A stretch of DNA of 64,000 bases, from assembly GCF_040712315.1 (NCBI RefSeq), contig NC_134013.1, forward strand, positions 42,662,001 through 42,726,000. The letters are read 5' to 3'. Of the stretch, positions 35,205 through 47,694 are shown one piece after another; position 1 is the stretch's first letter, and each line of letters starts with the position of its first letter. The notes beneath the pieces are model-generated. The model worked only from the letters and a program-made list of their open reading frames with translations. It did no database searches and was not told the DNA's origin. Source of the DNA: Castanea sativa. Its lineage: Eukaryota > Streptophyta > Magnoliopsida > Fagales > Fagaceae. A program made the position numbers and the translations under genes.

Positions 35205-37063
35205 GAGACTGGATGGACTAGGCCGGAGACAACCAAATCCACTTGGGATAAGGCAACCCTTGCACCGGCCAATGCTAATAGCAAAGCTTTAAATGCTATA
35301 TTTTGTGGTGTCTCACCCGATGAATTCCACAAATCTCCCGTGTGACAATTGCCAAGGAAGCCCGGCAAATCTTGGAAAGCACTTATGAAGGCACCAAGAA
35401 AGTGAAAGACACCAAGTTACAAATGCTCACCACTCGCTTTGAAGAACTAAAAATGAGCGAAGATGAATCGTTAGACTCCTTCTATGGGAAGTTGAATGAT
35501 GTGGTGTTTGGAAAATTCAACTTAGGTCGAAAGACAGAGGACTCCAAGGTTGTTAGGAAGATCCTACAATCATTGCCGGAGAGCTTCCGTGCCAAGGTCA
35601 CCGAAATTGAAGAGAGTAAAGACCTTGATGAGATCAAAATTCAAGAACTCATTGGTTCTCTTTAAACTTATGAGCTATCTCTACCATAACAAAGGAAGAG
35701 TAAATCTCTTGCTCTCAAGACGATCAATGAGAGAGTCGAAGCTCAAGATTCCTCAGATGAGGATGAGGTTGAAAAGGAGCTGGCGTACCTTGCAAAGAAC
35801 TTTTGTAAGTTCTTAAAAATCAAGAATGATGGAAAGACTTTTGAGAAAGGCAAATTCTCAAATGTCAAAATGGATAAGAAGGACTTCAAGAAGAAGGACT
35901 CCAAAGAATCCTCTTCATCTTAAGTAGCCACGTGCTATGAGTGCAAAGGGCATAGCCATATGAAGAATGAATGCCCCACTTACTTGAAGGCAAAGGGTAA
36001 AGTATTTGCTACTACACTTAGTGATTCAGATAGCTCTAACTCGGATTCGGAAGAAAGTTATGATAGAGATGGAAACTACAACGCCTTTATGACTATTGCT
36101 CTCGTAGACTCTTCGGATGATTTAAGCACTCTAATGGAAGAGCTCGATGAGCACACCGAAGTGGAGTCTATGGGGGTTGGAGAGGAATTAGAGGATGAAG
36201 TTGAAGAATGCAGCTTTGAAGGAACAAAGGGATTGCAAGAATCCTATAATTCTCTTATTGAGAAGATCGGAGAGTATGCTAGAGTGGCTAAGGCAGCCGT
36301 CAGAAAAGTGAAGAAAGTTGAACAGGATTACAAGAGCATACTTGTGAGGTATAAAGAGACGAAATTCAAAATTGAGGCGTTGAATGAAGAGCTAACGAAT
36401 GCCTATTCTAGGATCAAGTTTCTTGAGCTTGAGGTTATTCAAGCCAACGCCAAAGTGGAATGGGTGGCTTCAAAGAAACTTGATGAGGTGCTTACTTGTC
36501 GAAAGCCCTCTTTCGATAGAAGTGGCTTGGGATATACTGGTGAAAGTAGCTCAAGCGCTAATGTGTCTAAGGAGATGAAGTTTGTTAAAACCAAGGAACC
36601 AATGGTACCAACTCCACATGTTGAGAATGTGAAGGTTGAGAAGAAGCAAAATGTGGCTGTTCAAAAGGTGTTGACAAAGCCTCTAAATCCATTTGTGGCC
36701 AAAACCAAGCCAAAGGGGAAGTCACTTCTGAAGGCACAAAGAGGTCCTCAAACTCAAAATTTTTGCCACAATTGTGGAATCTGAGGACATACTAGGCCAA
36801 ATTGCCACAAACTTCAAGCCTTGAAGAATGTCAGTCCTCATAGGCAAAGAAGGCAAGGAAAGGGGAATTGGAATCCCATGCATTCTAAAGGGCGAGAAGT
36901 AGATCCCAGTGTTGGTGAGGTGATAAAGATGATAGACACCATCACGTCGTGTTTGGCAAACTTCACCCTAAGGATTAAGAATCGCAACTCAAGTACCCAA
37001 TCCTCTAAGGATATCACCCCAAACATATGTGTCGTGTGGGTGAAGAAGGGTACTCATGCATAA
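35205..37063 (+). pseudogene. Copia (SIRE-like) gag, 5'-truncated
   Basis: This is the capsid gene of a Ty1/copia element. It starts mid-domain at GWTRPETTKSTWDKATLA, with a frameshift near 35340. The UBN2-type gag core follows (KLQMLTTRFEELKMSEDESL, RKILQSLPESFRAKV, DEIKIQELIGSL). Two CCHC zinc knuckles are CYECKGHSHMKNEC (about 35935-35976) and CHNCGI-stop-GHTRPNC (about 36767-36807). Between them lie an acidic stretch and a long coiled-coil (about 36200-36490). In-frame stops occur at about 35663, 35687, 35921 and 36781. The end, VWVKKGTHA, is at 37063. The first part of gag and the primer-binding site are missing. It is not functional. Confidence 0.88.
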
Positions 37064-39693
37064 GCTTTGAATGTTTGTTTTCTTTTTGATCAATCTTTAC
37101 TTTGTGCAAAAAATTTAAAAACACATAAAAAGTAGAAAATCCAAAAGTTTGATCGGCATTTTTGTGTATTGCCAAACACATGTTTAGCCTTGTACCTTCT
37201 TACAAATGACTTTGTGCATTTACGAGTTTAGCTTGTTCTTTATACACTCATATCATTGTAGGAAAAATCTTGACATCTATGTGACTGTTGTGAATAGATT
37301 TTCAAATTTGTCATGAATGATTAGCCAATAGTTTTGTTGATCTTGAAACATGCATAGACTTGAGCCTATATACCTTCCCACTCTTTTATGTTTTTACATT
37401 ATAGCTCAACAAATGTTAAATCTCGAAAAGAGATTATGAGTTGCAAAAGAAACTTGTATTGAAATGTATGGTGTCCAAAAAGCCAAAGGCTTGTTCATCG
37501 ATGTGAAATATCAAAAATTTCAGGCATCGATCTTCATGATGCATAGAAAATCAGTAGGTTGAATGTTCCGGGCTTCAATAGGCTGGTAATCACTTGGAAG
37601 GCCTGAAAAGAAAAAGACACAAGATCAAAGGAGACCGGATTGAACTGGCCAAGAACTCTCCGATGCTTAAGTTAGTTTTTTCTCTAGAATTCAAGAATTC
37701 TAACTTTTTAGGAGTAGTGAAAACTTACTTTCATTTGATGTGGATGAGTTCTTATATACTGAGCTTTGGAATGGTTACTTGTTTAGCAACTTCCCTAATA
37801 TTTGTGGAAGTTAAAAGGTTCAGACTTAACTTCCACAACTGCTATAGAAGTTAGAATGTTCAATCTTATTTTCTGTAACTGTCATTGGAAGTTAAGTACT
37901 TAGTAGGAAGTTATAGCGATAAATGAGGACTTCACTTATAATTCGGAATAGTGGAATGTGGTTTAGATTATAAATTTTTAGATATAAACTTATTCTAGAA
38001 AATCTCTAAGTGTTGAGGGGTCGTCCATCAGGGGCTTCCCTAATGGATGACCTTCACACTCATGGACGACCTAAATAAGGAGGACCTTCTCACTCTGGGT
38101 TAATATTTTTGGCTCTAGATGACATTATGGACAAATTGGAGATAATCAGATTTAGTTCACTATCAGATCTCAAAATGAGATGTAATGAATTGTAAGAAGC
38201 CAAATGAAAATCTTCAAAGTTATTTAATCAAGTTTATGTGGGAGGTCATATATGCTCATTTCTATAATTGAGATTGGTCACTTTACTTAGTGTTAATTGT
38301 GTATGCCTTGATTGAATTGATTATTGAAACTTCATATTAGACTAGGGACTATCTCACATTTGGTATCCACACACATCACACATGTCTATGCTCAATGAAT
38401 GCTCTATTCATATGTGTGATTATACTTGATTAAATGTGTTGTACATACTCAATCATATGTTGATCAAACACAAATTTTTTTTTTTTGAGTATTTTAGTTG
38501 CTTTTGGAAAGTGTTTTTTTCTTTTTTAATTTTCAAAAATTTCAAAAATTTTACAACTCTGTTTTTGGCGACTCACTCGCGGGTTATGCTAGCTACAAGC
38601 TTACTTAAAAGATTTCGCGACTCCCTGGCGAGTGAGGCCCCCGGTAACGAAAAATACTTAGAAAATTTTTCAAAATTTTTGGATTTTGGTCATTTTTGCG
38701 ACTCAATTTCGTCACTATTTTGTGAGTGGAAGCTCTAATCGCGAGCTTACACAGAAGATTTTGCGACTCACTCACGGGTGGGTCTCCTAGTCGTGAAAAA
38801 GACTTAGACAAAATTTTCAAAATTTTGTTCAAGGGTTTTTGGCGACTCGTTTTCACGACTTGCTTGCAGGTCATATGAGTCACGTAAATCGCGTGTTTTG
38901 CACAAATAGGGTTAAATTTCAAACAGTTTTTAAAAAAATTTCAGTTTCCCTCGCATCACGTGCATAACTCTTTGTCTTCTCTGCCTCTCCCTTACCCAAA
39001 ACCGCCATTTCCACTCACAAAACCTCCATTTTCTTCTTCAGTCCTTCATAAATCTTCAAGAAAAGGTATGGGTTTTCTCTTATTTTCACTATATTTCAGG
39101 TTTCTAGCCCTAGTTTTCTTGGATTTTGCGTATATGCTGAGATGTTAAGATATGGTTGTTGAATATGGTTTTGTTGATATTTTGTTGAGTATGATATATG
39201 GGTTTTGTTGGTTTTGTTAGTATAATGCCTTTTATACATGTTCTCATGTTTGTTCTTCATTTTTTTGCATTGTACTATGCTTTGTGTTGTGTTGTGTTGT
39301 GTATACCATATTCATGATAAAATGTCTCTAAGATGTTTTTATGTGTATCTTTAGACTCCATTGAGTACGAAGATTGTGGGGATAATCATGTTTCATTGAT
39401 TTTAAAACATCAATTGACTATGTGTTTTCACACTTTGCCCTAATTTGCACACTTTTGCATATGATGCACACGCACACACCCTTTGACATGTTGAGTGTAT
39501 AATGCCAATGATTCTATCATGATGTGATGTTTAGCATCTTCACATGTCAATTTTTCTTTTGAACTGATCCTTAAATTCTACTTTTTAGGGTTTTATTCAA
39601 CGTTTATGTTTTGGTACTAACTTGTCGCTAATCAAGTGTGTTGCCATTTGTTTTTCATCTTGCTCTTTGTGATTACGTGATCTTTGCTTGAAA
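37064..39693 (+). other. Internal non-coding part of the copia element (pol absent)
   Basis: No protease, integrase, RT or RNase H motif is visible between gag and the envelope-like ORF. In 38565-38905 the words GCGACTCACTCGCGGGT, TCGCGACT and CGAGTGA recur about every 60-130 bp, also in inverted forms. They resemble words in the element's own LTR (33838-34010). Confidence 0.65.
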
Positions 39694-42558
39694 ATGTCTC
39701 CCTTTAAAAAGTCAGCCATTAAAGGAGGTAGCAGCAAGGAAAAAGAACCAATAATTGATCTTAGTAGCTTCTCCCCTAAGTTGAAGAAGACTCGATCTTC
39801 GACCGGAGTTTATGACAACACTCATTTCAGTTCATATGCCGCATATCAAGCATATCTGAATCACTTCAAGGATGCCCCCATGTTGATTGAAAGGGTTGTT
39901 GAGCAAGCTTCTCTTCTTGACACAAACATTCCGAGATAGTTCGCCTCTAAAGATTGGAACTACCTTGTAATAGCCCAGCCCACATTAAGAGAAGAGAAAA
40001 AAAAAAAAAAAAGGTCAGATATTTTTAAGGAGCCACACGTGTGACCCACCTACCCTACTCCCCTTAACCACACAATCTCACCAATATCACCTCATATCTC
40101 ACCCTCTTGGCCGGCCACTCCTTTGCTTCTTCTTTTTTTTCTTTTTTTTTCCTTTTCTCACCATACAACAAACACTCATCTTCATCACTCTCTCATCCTC
40201 TTCCTATGTTCCCACTCCATAGCACCACCTCCACCCTCATTTTCCGGCAAAAATCACCAGAAAACTCCATAGTAAAGGTAAGGCTCACTCATCTCTATTT
40301 ATTTGTGGTAAAAATTCCTAATCTTTTGGTGGGTTTATATGCTTTTGCTTGAGGTTATGTCTATCTAAGCTTTAATAATAATACCCATGTGATTTATGAG
40401 CATTAGAAGTGATATTTATGTGTTTTTATGTATGAGTTTTGGTCTTGGTGGATGTATTTGATGAGTGGGTTTATGATTTTTACAATGGTGGTTATCTAAG
40501 TGGTGAAGATTTGGGGGTTTTGGCTTTTTAATGTGAAATAAATGGCGAATATAATTTTTATGGTTTATTTGGAGCTAGTTAAATATTTAAATTGTTAATT
40601 TTGAAGAATATTGTGATTTTGGTGTTATGGGTCTCTTGATGATGTTGTGAAAATCTGGTAGAAACTACTCGTAAATTATTGAGGTTTTGATGTTAGAGAT
40701 AATACCTTGAATGATTCATGAGTATTATGGGAGTTTATGCCTTGTAATGAAATTGTTGAGAAACTTTGGAAGTGGAATACATTATTTGTGAGGTTAATTA
40801 CTAGGCTTGCCTAATTAATTGCTTAGTTAGCAATTTCTAATTCATAGCTAAATGCAATGTCAAACTTTATGCTTATTGTGATAGGTTTGCTTGGTATTGT
40901 TTAGGTTCTAGCTAATCTCCTTTGGAGCTTGGAGAGTTAAGCTTTTTGAGGGTTGCAAGGTAAGTAGCTTTTAATGGGATTTTTGAAAACATTACCATGT
41001 TGCATAAAGCAATATTTTTGGGTTAAACACATTTTGAGAAGTTGTTATGGAAATTATATTTTCCTAGAAAGCTTTATGTTGTAATTAATGTATGAGATTA
41101 TTTGTGACAAAGTCATCATATTTCGCAATGCATATGGGGAAATGCATGATTTGTTAACATGAAAAATATTAGCATCTTTGATTAAATTCTTGAGAATGGA
41201 TTTTATTGATTTATTGCATTATTTAAAAATTTAAAGATGCTTTGATAATTGGGAAAGTTGATGCAAAATATTATTGACAAGAAATGATTTTGGAAAACTT
41301 GAGTTGGATTTCAGAGTAGGCAACAATCTTTTGAGACAGCTTTTTGGTGGCTAACAGTAGTTAGACTAACTACTGATGGAGGCTGAACTTTTTGAAACGG
41401 AGATATTAGATGATGTACATCTTAGAATAGGCTTGACTCATTTTTTTGTATATTATAGTGGTTGTGACGTTATTCCCACTGATGGGACAAGCTGATGATA
41501 TGTAATTATTTATTTAGACCTCTATTTGTTGTGGCCAATGGTGCTTGTAATTATTGCTTAGAGCTCTGACTTACTTTGAGAGTATATTTAATAAAATTAT
41601 TATGGTAATTCTTGATGTTGGTACTTGACATGATTTATGTGGATTGAATTGTCAAAAAAGAAAAATCTACAGGTACTTTGAGACATCTTTCTCATGCTTT
41701 AGACCCTTTGGGGCTTGGGGCGTGACATACCTTCTGTCCAATCTTGAAGATCCTTATGAAGAGCTGGTGAAGAAATTTTATGCAAATGTCATCTTCGATG
41801 GGGATGAGACAAGGTGTTGGGTAAGGGGAAGGGACTTCATGGTCACACCTTCCTATCTTGCTATTATTCTGAATATCAACCGACCAGTGTTTGTCACACC
41901 ACTGGTGTATGATGATTTGGATCCGAAACTTAACATGCTTCGGGATGCTCTTGGAGAAAACTTAGGGATCTCTCCTAATGGAAAATCAATTAGTGTGTCA
42001 TCATTATCTCCTGAATTGAGGTTGCTTACTACTATAATGTTTCATAATCTCTATCCTCTCTTAAGCACCAAGCACATGAATCTTGGACGGGCTTTAATTC
42101 TTCATGACTTAATCACTGATAAAGAAATTGATATCTGTTCACATATCTTCCACATTTTGTGCAAGAATGATGAGAGAATGACCTCACGAAACTGCCTTCC
42201 TTTTCATTGCCTCATTTCGAAGATTTTGAAATTCAAAGGAGTACACACATTGGAAGCTGAGTACCCTTACCCTATGCAAAGTCCAATCAACATTCTCACA
42301 CTCAATACTATCATTGGCCACACCTGAAAAAATGCCAAGCAAGAGAGTAATGCTCCTCTTGGTAGTTCAAGCTCTAGCTCACAACCCTATGATGAGAAGT
42401 TGGACAACTTAATGGTAACCATGCAAGAAATCAGCACCAAGTCGTCCGACCTCGCATCTATCATGCACTCTCAACATACTCGATTTGACACAAAGTTCAC
42501 CTCTCTCAAAACTCATTTGGATCAAATCCAAAGGAAGTTAGAAGAAAAAGATGATTAG
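39694..42558 (+). pseudogene. Envelope-like ORF of the SIRE-like copia element, split by a solo LTR
   Basis: This is the extra ORF found downstream of pol in some plant copia elements and often annotated envelope-like or putative plant transposon protein. The ATG is at 39694 (MSPFKKSAIKGG), with a stop at 39937 and then FASKDWNYL up to 39965. The frame resumes at 41728 as LSNLEDPYEELVKKFYANVI, then CWVRGRDFMVTPSYLAIILN, LSPELRLLTTIMFHNLYPL, KHMNLGRALILHDLITDKEI and RNCLPFHCLI. A stop at 42325 is followed by a Ser-rich linker and a helical tail ending KLEEKDD at 42558. I see no signal peptide or transmembrane segment that would support a true envelope function. Confidence 0.82.
39966..41727 (+). 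mobile_element. Gypsy-type solo LTR (1762 bp) with exact 5-bp target duplication
   Basis: The ends are TGTAATAGCCC and GGGGCGTGACA. TACCT flanks both sides (39961-39965 and 41728-41732). Removing the LTR and one TACCT restores the codons of the envelope-like ORF without a shift (DWNYL then LSNLED), which proves both ends. The termini resemble those of the 12709-16081 LTR. Confidence 0.95.
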
Positions 42559-42733
42559 TTATTCCTTGACAAAAAAGGGGAGATGGTTCATGTTTAGGGG
42601 AGAGCAATGATAGGGGTAGAAAGAGCTAAATCAAAGGGGAAGCAATGCAAGAGCAAGGGAAGCAACCTACAACAAGCCTTTACATTTTTTAGTTTATTTA
42701 ATTTTTAATGCTACTTCTAGTTTATGTTCATAT

Positions 42734-44156
42734 TGTTAGGATTAATGCCCTTAAATCCTATTGTATGATGCTATGTATGACATTATGTATGACATGATGT
42801 ATGACTTAATATTGTAATTGATAAAGTTATTTTATTATTATCTAAAATAATGGTAACATGAATATGGGACATTATCATATAGTCCATGAGATGCATTGTA
42901 TGTGATTTATGTGAAAAGTCACAGAAGATGTAAATCACAAGTTCTTTGTAAACTCTGAATTTATAGTTCGTAGTCAGTAATGAAATTGGGCATTTCATCT
43001 GCGAAGACTATAACGTATCAACTAAGATGATTTGTCTTGATCATGGAAGTGGAGACTTCTAGTTGATATGTTGATATGTTTTAAGAGTTAAGACATATTG
43101 AACAGACATTTGTGAGATTTATTATTTTCCTAACGACTATCAAATGAATAATAAATCTCACGACTTCTATTTGCATGAACTCTTAATCCTGAGAGAATAA
43201 TGGACTTGATCATGAGGTGTAGGTTGCTTTGATATATCAGGAGTGATATCTAAAGTGATGGTCAAAACCTCAGTATGTTAGGCAGCCACATTTAGTGTTG
43301 ATGGAACATATATTCTCAAGATGGAATTCATAGTCTCTTGATGGAGATATAAAATATTCCCTTGAGATAAGTTTAATGGGTTCAGTTATTCAGAGAGTTA
43401 GGCCTAACAACTTTAGTAAGAAATTACTAAAGTATATATTTATGAAATTGGATTTCATAAATATATAATGAATAACTTTAAAGAATTAAACCGGGTACTC
43501 AAGGATAAGATGTAATAATTTATAAAGTGACAGTCTACATTTATGACTTTGTGTTACTACGAATATTTTATGAAGGGGTTGCATGTATAATAAAGTCTTG
43601 GGATATAATTTATTAATAAGGCCTAGAGTGCAATTATATTTATATAGTGGTATTAAATATAATTAATGGTAACTTTGGACTTGTCAAGAGTTGACGGAAA
43701 AGCCCAAGGCCCATTGGAGTTAGTGTCTTATTGGTCCCTTTTGGTCCCACTCCAAGCCACACACTAAAGCCCAATTGGAAAGGTCCAATAGGCCAGCCCA
43801 ATTAGATAATCAGTTAGTTATAAAGGGAGAAACATATAGAATTTTTATAAGAAAGAAAAGGAAAAAAAAAAAAAACGGTGTGTGAGAGAGTGTGAGACAC
43901 ACTTTCATTCTCCCTTTGAAAAACTAATTGAGAGACCACGCATCTTGGGCGTAAAGTGGAATTGGAGTGAAGATTAAAAGTGTTCCCAAGTGCTTCTAAT
44001 CTTTGTTTTGAATTTCTCCACACCAAGGTACGTCATCTTGTTCTTAAATTCTGAAATTTACATAGTGCACGTTATCAATCATGAATGAAATAAATCCTTG
44101 TTTGTTGCTTCTGCTATGTGTTTTGTATGAGATACAAAACCAGAATTTTTCCTTCA
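42734..44156 (+). mobile_element. Second solo LTR (1423 bp) in the copia element
   Basis: The ends are TGTTAGGATTAATGCCC and TTTTTCCTTCA, with CATAT on both sides (42729-42733 and 44157-44161). No internal genes are present. It contains AT-rich ATGATGTATGAC repeats near its start. The superfamily was not decided from the LTR alone. Confidence 0.85.
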
Positions 44157-44659
44157 CATATTATATGGCCTATGTTGTGTACTTGACAATATTTAATTTG
44201 TACCTTTGCTTATGTAGCTTAGTACTTTTAGTTAATGTTATGTATTTTCTTTAGTACTTCACTCTTATGCCCTTGTTGGATCTTGTATCCTTGATGCAAT
44301 TGCCTTAGCATTATTGCATCGGTTGAGTGTTGGACATGCAAATGATACTTTGCATTGATTATATTAGCTTGCATATTCGGATGTTCGTTCATTGTAATCA
44401 TTATTTATAGTGATTGTTCTTATTTGGTCAAGCCATATTTAATTGTCATATGCATACTTGCTTGATCGCATTGTGCTTACTCCATATGCATTCCAAGATT
44501 TTTGCTTACAATGAACTTATTGTGATATTGTTTTCAGGAAAACTTGTCCGTATGATTCAAGAGCTTCACAAAATCTAGAATTATGTGTGAGTGAGCTTTG
44601 GCAACTATTCCCACCTCACATTATAAGTCTAGAGTCTGTTTTAGGGTTTTGCCACGGAA

Positions 44660-44676
44660 TAGCCAAAGGAGGAGAT
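44660..44676 (+). other. Polypurine tract of the copia element
   Basis: AGCCAAAGGAGGAGAT lies directly before the 3' LTR. Confidence 0.7.
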
Positions 44677-45753
44677 TATAAGGTTGAATTTATTCAACCA
44701 TTTGTTGGCTTTATTCCGTGCCAAATTTGCTTGTAATTCAGCAATTAGATACCCTATATTTATGTGCAAATTATGTAAGGGTTGTGTGTGAGAGAGTGTG
44801 AAGAATTCAAGTGTGTGTGCAATCAAGAAGTTTCTAATGACTGGATCTCACGAGTGGCTCGTGACTAATGACTCACCAGAAATGCCACATGTGTGAAGCA
44901 TGCAGGAAGCTGAAGGGTCATGACAGCTGGAGCACTGCAAGATAAAAAGTACAGTCTAACCAGTTAGTTATTTAGCGACTGAAACTCGCGACTAGTTCTA
45001 GTCGAGAGTCAAGTTGCCAGAACCCCCTGTTATGTAGAAAAATGACTTTTCACATTCCTTATCATACCTTACTATAAATACCCTTATACCCATGAAGTGT
45101 AGAGAACTTCTAGAGAGAATTTTGAGAGAGAAACCTTAGAGAAAAACAAGATCGACTCATCCATAATATTAGACATATGATTCTCCAAATCCTTTACTCT
45201 CACCCTCTCCATTGACATACCCTTGAGAGGTTCATTAGCCGAATCCTTATCTCACCATACCCATATCCGTGAGGAGGTTATTTGGTGTTTGGGAAGCAGT
45301 TTGGAGATGACCAATTTATTTGGTTGATGCAATGGGCTTATTGCAGGATCTGGAAATCTAAAGAAGACATGGTCAGGCTTAATCTTGTTGGAGCAAGAAG
45401 TTTGGAGGGCTTAGGTGCATTGGGTAGATTAGGCTTGGAGGGTATATTGCTATTCATGTATCCTAACTTTATTTTTTAGTGGATCATTTCACTATTTGGA
45501 GGGCGACGGAGAGGCCAACTTTGGTAACACGTGCCAGTGTTATCTTTGTATTTGCATCTCTCTAAACCTTACTCTTGCCTTTTAATTTCTGTTGTGTTGT
45601 GATTAATTATGGTTTAGAGTTGTTTATTTATTTGGGTATTGCTTGTACTTATCATTCCGCACATCTATTGTTTGAGTATAAGCTTGTGTTGGTTATTTTG
45701 AAATTGGGATTCCAAAACATTCACTAGTGCTTTACACACTAAGTGAACTTTCA
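44677..45753 (+). repeat. 3' LTR of the copia element
   Basis: It matches 33676-34770 along its whole length. The first bases are TATAAGG (the other copy has TGTAAGG) and the end is ACTTTCA. It is followed by the same CTTTC (45754-45758). Confidence 0.9.
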
Positions 45754-45758
45754 CTTTC

Positions 45759-46142
45759 AATAAGATGATTTTGGAGAAGCCAAATGAAAAAGAGAACTAC
45801 ACAATACAAAATTGAAGGATGGAAAACATGTACTTTTATATAATAGCTTGTGTGCTTGGGTTGTAACTTTTTTAAATATTTTTCTTCAATAATCTTCACT
45901 CAAAAAGTACTGTTTCTTAATTAATGTCCCATCATATTCACCAAACAATCCTCCATAGTTTCACTCCATACCCAAAATCCTCACTGTGACCGATTATCAA
46001 ACATCTCATACGCACTATTGAAAAAAATACGTTGGTAGTAAATTTGTATGTTAAATAATCATATAAATTATGATTTCATCTATAAAAAGACAATTTTGCA
46101 TCAATATAATGTAATTTGTATACCGTACATCACTTTTGTCTA
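45759..46142 (+). repeat. Flank copy B (matches 34776-35146)
   Basis: The same sequence, in the same order, as flank copy A. It continues into unique DNA at about 46143. Confidence 0.88.
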
Positions 46143-46610
46143 TAAAAAATCATTAATAAGGTGAAAAATCACTTTTAATAATGATGTATGTTAAAGGATT
46201 AGTAAATCATTAGAGAAAATAATAAATTTGACATAATATACAAAACTAAGACGAAAGGGAATTTCAGTTCGGAACGTCAATTTCGTCCAGAACACCGAAA
46301 TCTTGCCCAAAACACCGGATTAGGCCGGCATTTGTCAGAACAAAAAATTCCTTGTATTGTATCATTATTGTGGGATAGTTTTTGGTTATATTATTTGTAA
46401 TATCTATCTTTTTCTTCTCATAATCTCGAAGAAAAGATCAAAACAAGGCATTGGTCCCAATTTCATCTTTCAGCCTGATGATATTGGCCAAAAACTGGGA
46501 TCGTGAGGGATATAGTTTAGACTATGATGAGGGAAAGTGAACTTGAGAAGTATGGGTTTTGTCTTTCTCTCCCCAAAGTCCCAAATGGAGACAATAATTG
46601 AGAGATTGAG

Positions 46611-46812
46611 GTCTTTTTGGGATCTACTTATTTCGCTGAAATTAAAAACTTTTTGTTGAAAGTATTATAGATAAAGGTAAATGTTAGTTAAAATAGTACA
46701 GTGGGACCCATGAATAGTACCAAAAAGTGCAATCAGACCCATAAATAGTAGCAAAAATAAGTTGAATAGTAAATAAGTTGGCAAAAAATAAGCTAGCCAA
46801 ATAGACACTGAG
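46611..46812. mobile_element. Degraded TIR MITE-like segment
   Basis: The left GTCTTTTTGGGATCTACTTA and the inverted right GTGTCTATTTGGCTAGCTTA are similar. The interior has TAGTACAGTGGGACCCATGA and related words common in plant hAT/PIF-type MITEs. The target duplication is unclear. Confidence 0.45.
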
Positions 46813-47085
46813 TTTGAGAGAAGCTTTACACGAATAATCGGGTAGAAATCGAGGAAAGAAATAAGAAAAAAAAAATCAGTTTTTTCTAAAAGTTAAATAT
46901 TGAGGTTTTATGTGGAAATTTCTAAGGTTTTGGGTATTGGGTTTGATGATTTGTTTTTGGCATCGGGTTGGATTTTCACAATTTAGTTAGAAAAAGTTTT
47001 TTTTTTTAATTAAAGCTGATATGTAAAAATTTGGTAGCTCTCAAAACACTTAAATATTAGTCAAAGGTTTAGGTTTTATAGTATA

Positions 47086-47112
47086 CTAGTCGCTAACCCG
47101 TACTATGCATGG
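47086..47112 (-). other. Possible Helitron 3' end
   Basis: Minus strand: a weak hairpin (CCCATGCATAGTACGGG-like), about 7 nt, then CTAG followed by T. This is the layout of a Helitron 3' terminus. No 5' end or Rep/helicase gene was found. Confidence 0.3.
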
Positions 47113-47432
47113 GAACTTACCTATTTGTGAGGTAGATTAAAATAATTTTATAAAATCTTAAATTGATTAAGGGCCCGTTTGTTTAGGTGTTTACACTGCA
47201 CAGAATGGCAGTTTCACGAATCGCGATTCTAAGATTGTGTTTGGCTAGGCGATATTTGCAGGATTGCGTTTTCAATTCCGTAGATTTTCGCGATTCCGAA
47301 AACGAAATTTTCTACTGCTTTTTCAGCATCGTGCGGTTAGGACGATTGGGAAACCGCTAATTGTTTCGCGCGATTTAGGAAATTTTTACCAAAATCCCAG
47401 CCTATCTCTTCTCCATATATATATATATATAT

Positions 47433-47694
47433 GTATATCTCATCAGTCTTGGTTCTCTCCTCGTCATATGCTCCCTATTCACTTCTTTCTTCTCTGTTTT
47501 TGCTCAGTTGCTCTCTCCGATTGCCGTCGTTGTTCTGCATCACGATTTCCAGGTAAACATTCTCATATCTCATCAGTCTTGGTTCTCTCCTCATCAATTT
47601 CATGATATTCACTGATTTCTTCTCTGTTATTGCTCAGTTGCTCTCTCCAATTGTTGTCATTGTTCTGCATCACGATTTCCAGGTAAACATTCTC
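47433..47694 (+). repeat. 130-bp tandem duplication in the Harbinger leader
   Basis: Two adjacent copies begin ATCTCATCAGTCTTGGTTCT (47437 and 47567) and each ends TTTCCAGGTAAACATTCTC. Each therefore carries a consensus splice donor CAG|GTAAAC. (AT)n precedes copy 1. Confidence 0.85.
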
